From positions 1-18,373 of the forward strand of contig RFOJ01000004.1 of NCBI GenBank assembly GCA_009926705.1: a stretch of DNA of 18,373 nucleotides. The letters run 5' to 3'. The notes beneath the pieces are model-generated. The model was not told where the DNA came from. It made no database searches and saw only the letters and a program-made list of their open reading frames with translations. This document shows positions 7,122 through 15,244 of the stretch, in pieces (the stretch's first letter is position 1; the number at the start of each line of letters is the position of its first letter). The position numbers and the translations under genes were made by a program. Origin of the DNA: Acidimicrobiia bacterium (lineage in GTDB: Bacteria; Actinomycetota; Acidimicrobiia; Acidimicrobiales; Ilumatobacteraceae).

Positions 7122-9474
7122 ACTGAATCATCAGACTCGCGCGGAACTCGGCATCAGCCACCATCGCGCGAATCTCGGGTGATGGCTCGCTAAGCCGCTC
7201 GAGTAACACCGAATGAATCTCTCCGGTGAATCGATACACGTGCGGATAGTTGCCGACCACCGCGCCAGAATCGAGACCGACGTCGAACGTTTCGCCGCTC
7301 ATCGAGAACGTCACTGGCACCGTGTGCTCGAGCCGTACCGCGGCGACGGGCGAACCGTCAACCGACACGACGGCGTCACCACCCGCACCGAAGCCGCCGT
7401 CGTAGACGAAATCGACTTCGATACGGTGACGACCGGGTGAGAGCGAGGACTTCGCCGTCGCCACATAGTGCTCGTGGCCGACCCAGTTGTAGTGGTACAC
7501 GGGTCGCGTTTCGTCGTCGAGATACAGGCTCCAGCCAGCCATGTTGCCGCCTTGGCACGCGATCACTCCGTGCGTGCCATTGCTCACGGTGACGTCAGCG
7601 GCGATACGAAACGAACAGTTCTTCAGGTTCACTACATTGCGCTCGGGCATGCGCCAATTGACGGTGGTGTACGTCATCGAAGTGATGTCGCCGAGTGCGT
7701 CGCCGACGTAGAACGCGGGTCCAAAAGTTTGTGCTGGTTCCTTCAGGGGGTACACGTTGTTTCGCCGTGCCTCCGCGTCGAAGAGCGCTTTCAGTTTCTC
7801 GAGTCGGTCTGGGTGCTCGGCGGCGAGGTCGACACCTTGCGAGAAGTCGTTGCGGATGTCGTAAAGCTCCCACTTTTCTTGCGGTCCGTCGAATGGCACC
7901 GAACCGAATCGGTTCCACGGCACGCGACCATGGAAGCACGACGCGATCCACCCGTCGTGATAGATCGCGCGGTTGCCGAACATCTCGAAGTACTGCGTGT
8001 GGTGCGACTCTGCGGCACCTGCGTCTGCGAACGACTGCATCATCGAGACTCCGTGCAGGGGCATTTGCTCGATGCCGTTCACGCTGCGCGGCGCCTCGAT
8101 GCCAGCTGCTTCGAGAATCGTGGGGTACAGGTCGACCACGTGGTGAAACTGCTGTCGCAGGCCGCCCTTGTCGGTGATGCCCTTCGGCCAGCGAACCGCC
8201 ATCGCGTTGCGGGTGCCGCCGAAGTGCGATGCGACTTGCTTCATCCATTGGAAGGGTGCATCGAGAGCCCACGCCCAGGCGAGGTTGTAATGGTTCTCGC
8301 ACCGCGCGGTACCGAAGTCGTCGATGTGGTCGAGGATCCAGTCCGGATCTTCGGGCATGCCGTTCTGAAACGACGGTGCGCTCCACGCGCCGTGCAACGT
8401 GCCTTCGGCCGACGCGCCGTTGTCGCCAGTTACGTAGACGAAGATTGTGTTGTCGGCTACGCCGAGGTCGTCGAGCGCGTCGAGCAGCCTGCCGACTTGC
8501 GCGTCAGTGTGCGCCATGAAGCCGGCAAACACTTCCATCAGCCGTCGTGCGGCCGGCTTGTACTTGTCGGGGTAGTCGTCCCATGAGGGAATCTCCGACG
8601 GTCTGGGTGTGAGCACCGTTCCCTTCGGAATGACACCGAGTTTCAGCTGGCGCTCGTAGATTCGCTCGCGCAGCGTGTCCCATCCGTCATCGAACTGCCC
8701 CTTGAACTTGTCGGCCCACTCCGGCCACACGTGGTGCGGACAGTGCATCGCGCCCGTCGCGAAATACGCGAAGAACGGACGATGCGGATTGGTGGAGCGC
8801 TGCAATCGCATCCACTCGATTGCGCGATCGGCGATGTCTTCAGTCATGTGATATCGCTCGTTGTGTTCGTATGGCATCACCGGCGTGGTCTGGTCGAACA
8901 TCGGCGGCTCGTACTGGCTCGCTTCTGCCGAAAGAATGCCGTAGAAACGCTCGAAGCCCAGACCCATCGGCCAACGATCAAACGGTCCGGTCAAGCTCTG
9001 CTCGCGCAGCGGCGTGAGATGCCACTTGCCGAATGCGGCGGTGGAGTATCCCGAGAGCTTCAACACTTCTGCGACGCTGGCGGCTTCCCGCGGAATGATG
9101 CAGTCATAGCCGGGGAACGCCGAGCCAGCCTCGGCGATGCCGCCCATGTGCACGGCGTGATGATTGCGCCCGGTCAACATCGCCGCGCGAGTCGGTGAAC
9201 ACAATGCCGTGGTGTGGAACTGATTGAATCGCAGCCCCTCGCGCGCAACACGATCGAGCGCAGGCGTCGGAACTGGTCCACCAAATGTGGAACATGTGCC
9301 AAAGCCCACGTCGTCGAGCAGCACGATCACGACGTTCGGTGCGCTCGACTGGGGCAGGGTCAACGGCTCTGCGGCGGGTATCGACTCTGACAGCAGGCGT
9401 GCCGCGTTGCCGGCGAACGGTCGTGACGCGCGCGGAAGTGCCGGGCCGGTGGGTTGCGTCGAGTGGCCGTTCAT
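7120..9474 (-). CDS. Arylsulfatase, AtsA type
   Basis: The 784-residue type I sulfatase hydrolyses sulfate esters using a formylglycine made from the cysteine of CSPTR (Cys92), so a separate formylglycine-generating enzyme is needed and is not in the window. Metal-binding residues are visible at LLDDVG (Asp54-Asp55) and TGDNGASAEG (about 365), with the usual TGRNHH and GKWHL motifs. The catalytic part spans about 45-560. A C-terminal beta-rich domain (about 620-760, with LSPGRHRIEVDF) is typical of the long actinobacterial AtsA/AtsD form. I see no signal peptide, so it is probably cytoplasmic and acts on imported substrate. It starts 30 bases after the stop of the sulfatase homologue upstream and is the last gene of the proposed operon. 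The ATG at 9474 is the first in frame after that stop. Confidence 0.92.
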   Translation of the reverse strand: MNGHSTQPTGPALPRASRPFAGNAARLLSESIPAAEPLTLPQSSAPNVVIVLLDDVGFGTCSTFGGPVPTPALDRVAREGLRFNQFHTTALCSPTRAAMLTGRNHHAVHMGGIAEAGSAFPGYDCIIPREAASVAEVLKLSGYSTAAFGKWHLTPLREQSLTGPFDRWPMGLGFERFYGILSAEASQYEPPMFDQTTPVMPYEHNERYHMTEDIADRAIEWMRLQRSTNPHRPFFAYFATGAMHCPHHVWPEWADKFKGQFDDGWDTLRERIYERQLKLGVIPKGTVLTPRPSEIPSWDDYPDKYKPAARRLMEVFAGFMAHTDAQVGRLLDALDDLGVADNTIFVYVTGDNGASAEGTLHGAWSAPSFQNGMPEDPDWILDHIDDFGTARCENHYNLAWAWALDAPFQWMKQVASHFGGTRNAMAVRWPKGITDKGGLRQQFHHVVDLYPTILEAAGIEAPRSVNGIEQMPLHGVSMMQSFADAGAAESHHTQYFEMFGNRAIYHDGWIASCFHGRVPWNRFGSVPFDGPQEKWELYDIRNDFSQGVDLAAEHPDRLEKLKALFDAEARRNNVYPLKEPAQTFGPAFYVGDALGDITSMTYTTVNWRMPERNVVNLKNCSFRIAADVTVSNGTHGVIACQGGNMAGWSLYLDDETRPVYHYNWVGHEHYVATAKSSLSPGRHRIEVDFVYDGGFGAGGDAVVSVDGSPVAAVRLEHTVPVTFSMSGETFDVGLDSGAVVGNYPHVYRFTGEIHSVLLERLSEPSPEIRAMVADAEFRASLMIQ

Positions 9475-9504
9475 GATGCGAGGTCGATCGTCCTGCAGGG
9501 TGCC

Positions 9505-11247
9505 TTAAGACTTCAATCCGGGCACGTCGAATGCAGCACGCACGGCATCGAGCGTTCTTGTATCACCTGAGACTCGGATCGCACCGCGCTGCGCGCAGTC
9601 TGACCACGTTGTTCGGCCTGAGAGCACGTCGACCAGGGTGGTGCGCGTGAGTGCTACTTCGCTGGTGCTGGTTGCGGCGATGCTTGTCGCGCTCGCTTCG
9701 CCCGTCGGAACCGCCACACCGTTGCGAACGTGCAAGCCGTGTCGCTCGCCGTCGACGACGAACGTAACTATGTGGTCGATGCCTTCGACGAGCGCCGGCT
9801 CGAGCGTCACTCGCAACGTGTTGATGATCGTCGCATTGTCGTGGTGATGCACGAGTCGTGCGCTGAAGCGATGCTGGTAGTAGCGGTCCATCGGGCCAGA
9901 GCCGTCGAGATGTCGGGCACGAGTGAGCGCCCAGTTGCGAATGTTGGCAGCTGGAGTGCGCTCACCGATGGTGCGCATGCAGCGAGCGAGCAGTGCCTTG
10001 TCGTCGGCGGTCGCGTCTGTCGTACGAGCAAGCCACGTCGCAAGTTCGGTTGCCCAGCGCACCTCGTTGCTGTCGAGCGCCGTAGCCGCCTGCTTGCGCA
10101 CTTCGCTGCGACCCCCAAAGCCGTCGATCAGTCGCTGATAGCGCTCGGCAGGTGCCAGTGGAAACAGTTTCGACTCATCGCCGTCGAACCAGCCCCGCAG
10201 CCCGGCGAAAATCTGCCGCACGTGATGCTCAGCCACGCCGTAGCGCTCTGACGTGAGGTAGTCGTCGTCACAACTGGCGGGCAGCCTGACGCGATCGGCG
10301 ATCTCATCGGCAGTCCATCCTTTGTTGATGGCGCGCACGGTTTGATCCCACAGGTACTGAATGGCGTCGCGCGACCTTGTAACGCGCTCGCGAATCTGCC
10401 TCTTGCCGGAGATTGCCGGGCCGTGTGCGCCGACAAGATGCTCGGGTTCCCACGCGAGCACCCTGTCGAAACCCTTCAGGAGCACGCGCGGATCGCGGTA
10501 TTCCTCGCCTCGTATCGCATACACATTGAAGAGCACCGGCCAGACCGTGTTGTGCACGCACAACTCCCGGGACGGAAAATAAAAGTTCACGGAGTCATCG
10601 GCATCGCTCGGGCAGTGCGCCCAGTGGATGGTCTCGCCGGCGAGCGTGAACGTGCCGGAGGTGTCGTCGAGTTCGTGCGTGACCGGAAGGTGGCCAGAGG
10701 TGAACGGAGCATGCCCGGGGTTGCGATACCAGCGCCCGAGTCCGACGTTGACGAGCCCGTCGGGACCGTCCGCAGGAAGCGCGACGGCGAACTGCTCGAC
10801 GAGGCCGCGTGCGTACGCAGGGCCGATCTCTGCCGATGCGCGGGTGCGATTGACGGTGATGCGCTTGTGCCCGACGATCGGAAGTGCTGTTCCGCCCGAC
10901 TTGCTCGAGCCGGCCTCTTCAAGAATCGCCGCCGTGCCGTCGACGTAGTGAAAGTGCGTGTAGATCACGCCGGCTACTGGCGCGCGCTCAACACTGCGCA
11001 ACTCGCGCAGTGCTTCGCGCATCTCTTCGACACACTCTCCAGTGTCGATTGCGATTACGCCGTCATGCGCCCGGACAAATGTTTGATTCGACAAACCGTT
11101 GCCGACCAGACTCCACACGCCGTCACACGGCGACTCAAAGCGACGCTTGACTACCTCATTCTGTTGCACTGCGTCGCGGTGCGCTCGCTGCCCTCCGGGC
11201 AGAACGACGGTGTTCTTCGGATCGTGATCGAAACTTCGCGCCACCAT
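9505..11247 (-). CDS. SdsA-like metallo-beta-lactamase-fold alkylsulfatase homologue, altered metal motif
   Basis: The 580-residue protein has the three-part layout of SdsA1/Pisa1-type alkylsulfatases: an MBL domain (about 40-280), a helical dimerisation domain (about 285-440, WTADEIADRVRLP) and a C-terminal SCP2-like domain (about 450-580). Supporting segments are GLSNQTFVRAHDGVIAIDTG (51-70), VNFYFP (220-225) and AHGPAISG (274-281). The canonical metal motif THxHxDH is replaced by THFHYVDG (97-104): the first two His are kept, but Asp and the third His are not in place. The positions of the later acidic ligands also seem changed. It may bind one metal, act on another substrate or be inactive. 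The ATG at 11247 is the first standard start after potC; the same frame is open further, including an in-frame CTG at 11328 overlapping the potC stop. Confidence 0.82.
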   Translation of the reverse strand: MVARSFDHDPKNTVVLPGGQRAHRDAVQQNEVVKRRFESPCDGVWSLVGNGLSNQTFVRAHDGVIAIDTGECVEEMREALRELRSVERAPVAGVIYTHFHYVDGTAAILEEAGSSKSGGTALPIVGHKRITVNRTRASAEIGPAYARGLVEQFAVALPADGPDGLVNVGLGRWYRNPGHAPFTSGHLPVTHELDDTSGTFTLAGETIHWAHCPSDADDSVNFYFPSRELCVHNTVWPVLFNVYAIRGEEYRDPRVLLKGFDRVLAWEPEHLVGAHGPAISGKRQIRERVTRSRDAIQYLWDQTVRAINKGWTADEIADRVRLPASCDDDYLTSERYGVAEHHVRQIFAGLRGWFDGDESKLFPLAPAERYQRLIDGFGGRSEVRKQAATALDSNEVRWATELATWLARTTDATADDKALLARCMRTIGERTPAANIRNWALTRARHLDGSGPMDRYYQHRFSARLVHHHDNATIINTLRVTLEPALVEGIDHIVTFVVDGERHGLHVRNGVAVPTGEASATSIAATSTSEVALTRTTLVDVLSGRTTWSDCAQRGAIRVSGDTRTLDAVRAAFDVPGLKS

Positions 11248-11324
11248 CGGCGACGCTACGTCGCCGTCGTACTCCCACCGAAATTGGCGTGCGAGCTGCG
11301 GCCGGCCCGAGATGCGCCCGAGCG

Positions 11325-12116
11325 TCAGCCTGGGTTCGAGTCGCCGAGACGCTGGGCCAGCCACGCAATCGGCAGCGACACCAGCATCACCAGCGTGGCC
11401 ATCACGGTCACGTAGGGAAGCACGTTGGGTCGCGAGAAGTTGTTCAGAATCCACTGGGGCAGTGTCTGCACGCCGGCACCTGCGGTGAAAGTGGTGACCA
11501 CCACTTCGTCGAAGCTCAGGGCAAACGCCAAGATTCCGCCGGCGAGCACCGCTGAGCGAATGAGCGGCCATGTCACGAGGCGGAAGGTCTGAAACGGGGT
11601 CGCCCCGAGATCGGCCGACGCCTCGCGCAGGTTCGGCGCGATGCGACGCAACCGGGCGATCACGTTGTTGTGCGCGACGACGATGCAGAACGTCGCGTGG
11701 CCGGCGACTACGGAGAGAAACCCGAGGTCCCACCCGAACCGCACGAACGTGTTGCGAAGCGCAACGCCTGTAACGATGCCAGGCAGGGCGATCGGCAGAA
11801 CGGCGAGAAAACTGATTACGTTCTTTCCGTAGAACTCATAGCGCTGAAGAGCGAATGCGAGCATCGAACCAAGCACGATGGCGATGATCATTGCGACGAA
11901 TGCAAGTCGCGCTGACGAGAACAGCGCCTCGCGCGCACTCTCGACATCGAGAAATCCTTCCCACCAGCGAGTTGAGAAGCCGACCGGCGGCCACGCAATC
12001 GACTTGGCAGAGTTGAACGACAGGACGAAAATGAGTGCGAGCGGCAAGTACACCACGCCGAGCACCGCGTACGTCACAAGTCGCAACATGAGTCGGGCGA
12101 GAGGGGAGAGTTGCAT
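11325..12116 (-). CDS. Polyamine-type ABC transporter permease (YdcV/PotC-like)
   Basis: This 263-residue inner-membrane permease has about six transmembrane segments and the EAA-loop motif EASADLGATPFQTFRLVTWP, which docks onto the ATPase. WPPVGFSTRWWEGFLD after the first segment is typical of PotC-type permeases. The ATG at 12116 shares one base with the TGA stop of the preceding permease (TGATG), indicating translational coupling; the frame is open 23 codons further upstream inside that gene. It pairs with the other permease to form the channel. Substrate is inferred from the binding protein and neighbours rather than from this sequence. Confidence 0.92.
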   Translation of the reverse strand: MQLSPLARLMLRLVTYAVLGVVYLPLALIFVLSFNSAKSIAWPPVGFSTRWWEGFLDVESAREALFSSARLAFVAMIIAIVLGSMLAFALQRYEFYGKNVISFLAVLPIALPGIVTGVALRNTFVRFGWDLGFLSVVAGHATFCIVVAHNNVIARLRRIAPNLREASADLGATPFQTFRLVTWPLIRSAVLAGGILAFALSFDEVVVTTFTAGAGVQTLPQWILNNFSRPNVLPYVTVMATLVMLVSLPIAWLAQRLGDSNPG

Positions 12117-13021
12117 CAGAGGTTCTTGAACGCTCCCGCGCGGCCCATGACTGCGAGATACGCCACCATGATCAACATCGGCCACAACGTGAATGCCGCA
12201 GCCAATGGTTGGTTCGGCGCCAACAACGCGCGCTCGATGATGTTGCCGATCATCTGAGCGGTGCCACCGACAATCTTCACCGTGATGTAGTCGCCGAGCG
12301 AGAGTGAAAAGGTGAAGATGCTGCCGGCAGCAATCGACGGCAGCAAGAGCGGCAGCATCACGAGGCGGAAGGTGCGCAGAGATCCGGCTCCCAGATCAGC
12401 TGAGGCATCGAGCATCGAGTTCGGCAGGCGCTCAAGGCCCGCATAGATCGGCAGCAACATGTACGGAAACCACAAGTAGGCGAGCGTCAACGTCACAGCG
12501 ACGTAACCGAAGCCTGGCGACCAGCCGACCAGACCCGACATGAAGCCACCGTCTCCGTAATCGGAGCCCGGCGCAAGCACGGCGCGAAGAGCGAAGGCCT
12601 TCACTAGGTAGCCGGTCCAGAGAGGAAGGATCAGCGCCACGATGAGCGCACGTCTCGTGCGGCGCGAGGCGAGGCGGGCGATGTAGAAAGCGGTCGGCAT
12701 CGCAAGCGCGAAACACAGCAGCGTCGCGGCCACGGCTACGCCGATGCTCCGCCCGACGAGCGAGACGTATTCGCCCTGCGTGAACGCCTCGGAGATATTG
12801 CCGGTGGTGAGGTCGGTCGTCGGTTTACCCGTGAAGTCGTCGAGGCTGAAGAACGCGCTCACTACCAAGAGCGCGAGCGAGCCCACGTAGACGACGAGCA
12901 GCCAGGCGAGCGGGGCCGACAACAGCCCCCACAGCGCAAACGCGGGCCGGGGTTTCCCCCGGCCCGCGATGTTGCGACCTGAGTCGGTTACGCGCGGAGT
13001 TTGTTCCAGGCGTTCACCCAT
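12116..13021 (-). CDS. Polyamine-type ABC transporter permease (YdcU/PotB-like)
   Basis: This 301-residue permease has about six transmembrane segments and the EAA-loop motif DASADLGAGSLRTFRLVMLP. WFPYMLLPIYAGLERLP just before it is typical of PotB-type subunits. The ATG at 13021 is used; a GTG at 13039 in frame is the alternative, and no start codon exists after the end of the binding-protein gene. Both choices overlap that gene (stop at 12988) by 34 or 52 bases. No convincing ribosome binding site is seen, so translation is probably coupled. A perfect 12-bp hairpin lies inside its first codons, which encode an Arg/Gly/Pro-rich cytoplasmic tail before the first membrane segment. Confidence 0.9.
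   Translation of the reverse strand: MGERLEQTPRVTDSGRNIAGRGKPRPAFALWGLLSAPLAWLLVVYVGSLALLVVSAFFSLDDFTGKPTTDLTTGNISEAFTQGEYVSLVGRSIGVAVAATLLCFALAMPTAFYIARLASRRTRRALIVALILPLWTGYLVKAFALRAVLAPGSDYGDGGFMSGLVGWSPGFGYVAVTLTLAYLWFPYMLLPIYAGLERLPNSMLDASADLGAGSLRTFRLVMLPLLLPSIAAGSIFTFSLSLGDYITVKIVGGTAQMIGNIIERALLAPNQPLAAAFTLWPMLIMVAYLAVMGRAGAFKNL
12941..12968 (-). promoter_or_regulatory. Perfect 12-bp stem-loop with GAAA loop between the binding-protein and permease genes
   Basis: CGCGGGCCGGGG and its exact complement flank a 4-base loop reading GAAA on the mRNA (minus) strand, a GNRA-type tetraloop. It begins about 20 bases after the binding-protein stop and lies in the 5' coding part of the next permease. 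It is followed by TTTGCG rather than a T run, so it is not a standard terminator. Stem-loops at this position in transporter operons often protect the binding-protein mRNA and reduce downstream expression, as at malE-malF; that role is inferred here. Confidence 0.6.
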
Positions 13022-14139
13022 TCGCTGTACGGCACGCACTCGACGTCACGTCCGTCCAAGCAGTCCTTGGTCGGAGTGGTCCAGTAGTACACCTTCGAGA
13101 AGTACTCCTCGTCGTCGGCGTGGAACGTGGCGCAGTGGTTCGGATCTGCGGTGAGAGCGCACGACTTCGCGTTGGAAGGTGCTTCACCGAACCACTCAGC
13201 GACGCCAGCGTTGGCCTTCGGCGAGATGATGTGGTTGAGCCACTTGTACGCACAGTTCGGATGCTTGGCCTTGCTTGAAACCATCCAGGTGTCCGACCAA
13301 CCAGTTGCACCTTCGTCGTGCAGCGTCGAGTCGATTTTCGCGCCATTGGCCTTCGCCAAGTTCACGATGACCTGCCAGGTGGTGCCCAGCGTGACGCTGC
13401 CGTTCTCAAGAGCGGCCTGCTGATCGGTGTAGAGCGCCCAGTACTGACCGACGATCGACTTCTGCGTCTCGAGCGCGGCAATCGCTGCGTCGAACTGCGT
13501 CTGGTCGAGCGCGTAGGGGTTGGTGATGCCCAACTCCGGTTGCGTCGCCATCAAGTAGATCGCTGCGTCAGCGATGTAAATCGGGCTGTCGTACACGGAG
13601 ATCTTTCCTGCGTACGGGCTGTCTGGCGAGAACATGTCGACAATCGACGACGGAGCTGCACCCGCCTCGGTGTTGTACACCAAGAGGTTGGCACCGCGAC
13701 CGTGCGGTACGCCGTATGCCTTACCGTCGACGGAGTTCCACGGCTTGTTCTTCAAGCCTTCGAACACGTCGGCATAGTTCGGAATCAAGTCAGTATTGAC
13801 CGGAACCACGTCGCCGCCAGCAATCAGGCGAAGCGTCGCGTCGCCCGAGGCCGACACTGCGTCGTACTCGCCGCTCTGCATGAGCTCGACCATCTCGTCG
13901 GACGAGTTGCCGATCTTCACGTTCACTTCGCAACCAGTTTCGGCTTCGAAGTCGCTCACCCAGTCGACGTTCGGGTCGGTGGAGCCGTCTTCGACGTAAC
14001 CGGCCCAGGCGACGAGGTTGACTGCACCTTCGCCTTCACCAAGTTCCTCGAGCATTGCTCCGCCGTCGTCGCCCCCGCCGCACGCTCCGAGCGTGACGAC
14101 ACCGAGCAGCGCTACTGCTAGTGCACTTACTTTCTTCAT
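12988..14139 (-). CDS. ABC transporter substrate-binding lipoprotein, YdcS-like
   Basis: The 383-residue precursor has a signal sequence ending in lipobox LGAC (Cys20), then a Gly/Asp/Glu-rich linker and a periplasmic-binding-protein fold. From memory it closely resembles E. coli YdcS in several segments: NLVAWAGYVEDG, DFEAETGCEVNVK, SSDEMVELM, ASGDATLRLIAGGDVVPVNT, SPIYIADAAIYLMATQPELG, and KHPNCAYKWLNH. YdcS belongs to the PotD-related proteins and is linked to putrescine uptake in ydcSTUV-patD. Some aromatic residues of PotD that contact spermidine are not obviously present, so the ligand may be another amine. The ATG at 14139 has a strong ribosome binding site. Placement after the ATPase gene rather than first in the operon is unlike E. 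coli. Confidence 0.92.
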   Translation of the reverse strand: MKKVSALAVALLGVVTLGACGGGDDGGAMLEELGEGEGAVNLVAWAGYVEDGSTDPNVDWVSDFEAETGCEVNVKIGNSSDEMVELMQSGEYDAVSASGDATLRLIAGGDVVPVNTDLIPNYADVFEGLKNKPWNSVDGKAYGVPHGRGANLLVYNTEAGAAPSSIVDMFSPDSPYAGKISVYDSPIYIADAAIYLMATQPELGITNPYALDQTQFDAAIAALETQKSIVGQYWALYTDQQAALENGSVTLGTTWQVIVNLAKANGAKIDSTLHDEGATGWSDTWMVSSKAKHPNCAYKWLNHIISPKANAGVAEWFGEAPSNAKSCALTADPNHCATFHADDEEYFSKVYYWTTPTKDCLDGRDVECVPYSEWVNAWNKLRA

Positions 14140-14143
14140 TTGC

Positions 14144-14150
14144 CCCCCTT
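14144..14150 (-). promoter_or_regulatory. Strong ribosome binding site of the binding-protein gene
   Basis: Minus-strand AAGGGGG sits 4 bases before the ATG at 14139. It is the clearest Shine-Dalgarno match in the operon, which fits the high translation usually needed for a binding protein and settles the start. Confidence 0.6.
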
Positions 14151-14179
14151 ATTGGACATCGTGGTATTGCCTTCTTGCT

Positions 14180-14197
14180 TGTCGCCGCATGGCGACA
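14180..14197 (-). promoter_or_regulatory. Intercistronic stem-loop between ATPase and binding-protein genes
   Basis: TGTCGCC and GGCGACA form a perfect 7-bp stem with a 4-base loop in the 74-bp gap, the longest in the ald-to-permease part of the operon. Two TCGCGA palindromes lie just beside it on the ATPase side. A processing or stability element is plausible; there is no T run. Confidence 0.4.
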
Positions 14198-14213
14198 TAT
14201 CTCGTCGCGACGT

Positions 14214-15224
14214 TCATCGCGAGGCGCTTACCTCGAACACTGCGCTCGGCTCCCACGACAGCGCGACTGCTTCGTCGCGCGACGCGATCCGAGCTTGTGC
14301 GCTTGGGACGCTGGCTACGACAATAACCCCGGCATCGAGACGACAGGTGATTCGCATCTCGGCCCCCAGGTACTGCGAATCCACCACTCGCGCAGCGTGA
14401 CCCTCGCTCGCCCCAGCCGCTAGCACGCGTACGCGCTCTGGTCGCAGGGTGTGCACTGCGCGTCTGCCGAACAGCCGTTGAGATGTCTCTTCGTCGAAGA
14501 GATTCGCAACGCCGACGAATCCAGCGACGAACGCCGTCGCCGGACGTTCATAGAGGTCGCGCGGCGAACCGACCTGCTCGAGTCGGCCCCCGTTGAACAC
14601 CGCGATGCGATCGCTCATCGATAACGCCTCGCCCTGGTCGTGTGTGACATACACGAACGTGATGTTCAGCGCCCGCTGCAGGGCTTTGAGCTCGGTCTGC
14701 ATCTCTTCTCGAAGTTTCAAGTCGAGCGCGCCGAGCGGCTCGTCGAGTAACAGCACCTTGGGTCGGTTCACGATGGCGCGGGCCAGTGCGACGCGCTGCC
14801 GCTGCCCGCCCGAGAGTTGCGCGGGCATGCGATCGGCCATCTGCGTGAGGCGAACCATTCGCAATGCTTCGTCTCGGCGCTGCGCTCGCTCGGCCTTGTC
14901 GACCTTGCGCACTCGCATGCCGTATTCCACGTTGTCGGCCACCGTCATGTGCGGGAAGAGGGCGTAGTCCTGAAACACGGTGTTGACGTCGCGTTTGAAC
15001 GCAGGCTCGTTTGACACGTCGTTGCCGTTCAGCAGGATCTCGCCGCTGGTCGGCAGCTCGAAGCCGGCGATCATGCGCAACACGGTGGTCTTTCCTGACC
15101 CCGATGGACCGAGCAAGGTGAGGAACTCGCCGTCGTTGATGTCGAGCGACACGTCGGCAACGGCGACGACATCTCCGAATTGTTTGGACACTCTGCGAAG
15201 CGAGATCGCTGGAGCGTTCGACAT
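14214..15224 (-). CDS. Polyamine-type ABC transporter ATPase (YdcT/PotA-like)
   Basis: The 336-residue ATPase has the Walker A motif GPSGSGKTT (about 39-47), the Q-loop region NTVFQDYALFPHMTV typical of PotA-group proteins, the signature LSGGQRQRVALARA, Walker B LLLDEPLGALD and the switch YVTHDQGEALS. A C-terminal TOBE-type domain (about 250-336) follows GFVGVANLF. It powers uptake through the two permeases at the inner face of the membrane. It starts 20 bases after the ald stop, with no promoter-like sequence between, so co-transcription with ald is likely. A second PotA-like ATPase begins at 18031 on the other strand. Confidence 0.93.
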   Translation of the reverse strand: MSNAPAISLRRVSKQFGDVVAVADVSLDINDGEFLTLLGPSGSGKTTVLRMIAGFELPTSGEILLNGNDVSNEPAFKRDVNTVFQDYALFPHMTVADNVEYGMRVRKVDKAERAQRRDEALRMVRLTQMADRMPAQLSGGQRQRVALARAIVNRPKVLLLDEPLGALDLKLREEMQTELKALQRALNITFVYVTHDQGEALSMSDRIAVFNGGRLEQVGSPRDLYERPATAFVAGFVGVANLFDEETSQRLFGRRAVHTLRPERVRVLAAGASEGHAARVVDSQYLGAEMRITCRLDAGVIVVASVPSAQARIASRDEAVALSWEPSAVFEVSASR

Positions 15225-15244
15225 GCTGTTTGGCCGCTCTCGAG

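Noticed and set aside
7468..8586. 372-codon open frame on the plus strand opposite the arylsulfatase gene
   Set aside because: Antisense open frames are common in GC-rich genes. The product shows no recognisable domain and the opposite strand encodes a clear sulfatase with its catalytic motif.
10342..11415. 357-codon plus-strand open frame opposite the SdsA-like gene
   Set aside because: No domain is recognisable, and it spans the boundary of two real minus-strand genes, as expected of a chance frame.
11248..11733. N-terminal extension of the SdsA-like gene (162 extra codons)
   Set aside because: Most of it overlaps the permease gene in another frame and is Arg-rich without family similarity. 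The short stretch from 11248 to 11328 could only be used from a CTG start.
12116..13039. Possible frameshift at the permease start, because the gene overlaps the binding-protein gene
   Set aside because: Both frames are intact and an ATG and a GTG exist inside the overlap. A 34-52 base overlap is acceptable for coupled operon genes.
13318..14121. 267-codon plus-strand open frame opposite the binding-protein gene
   Set aside because: It mirrors the codon structure of the real gene; no known fold or motif is visible.
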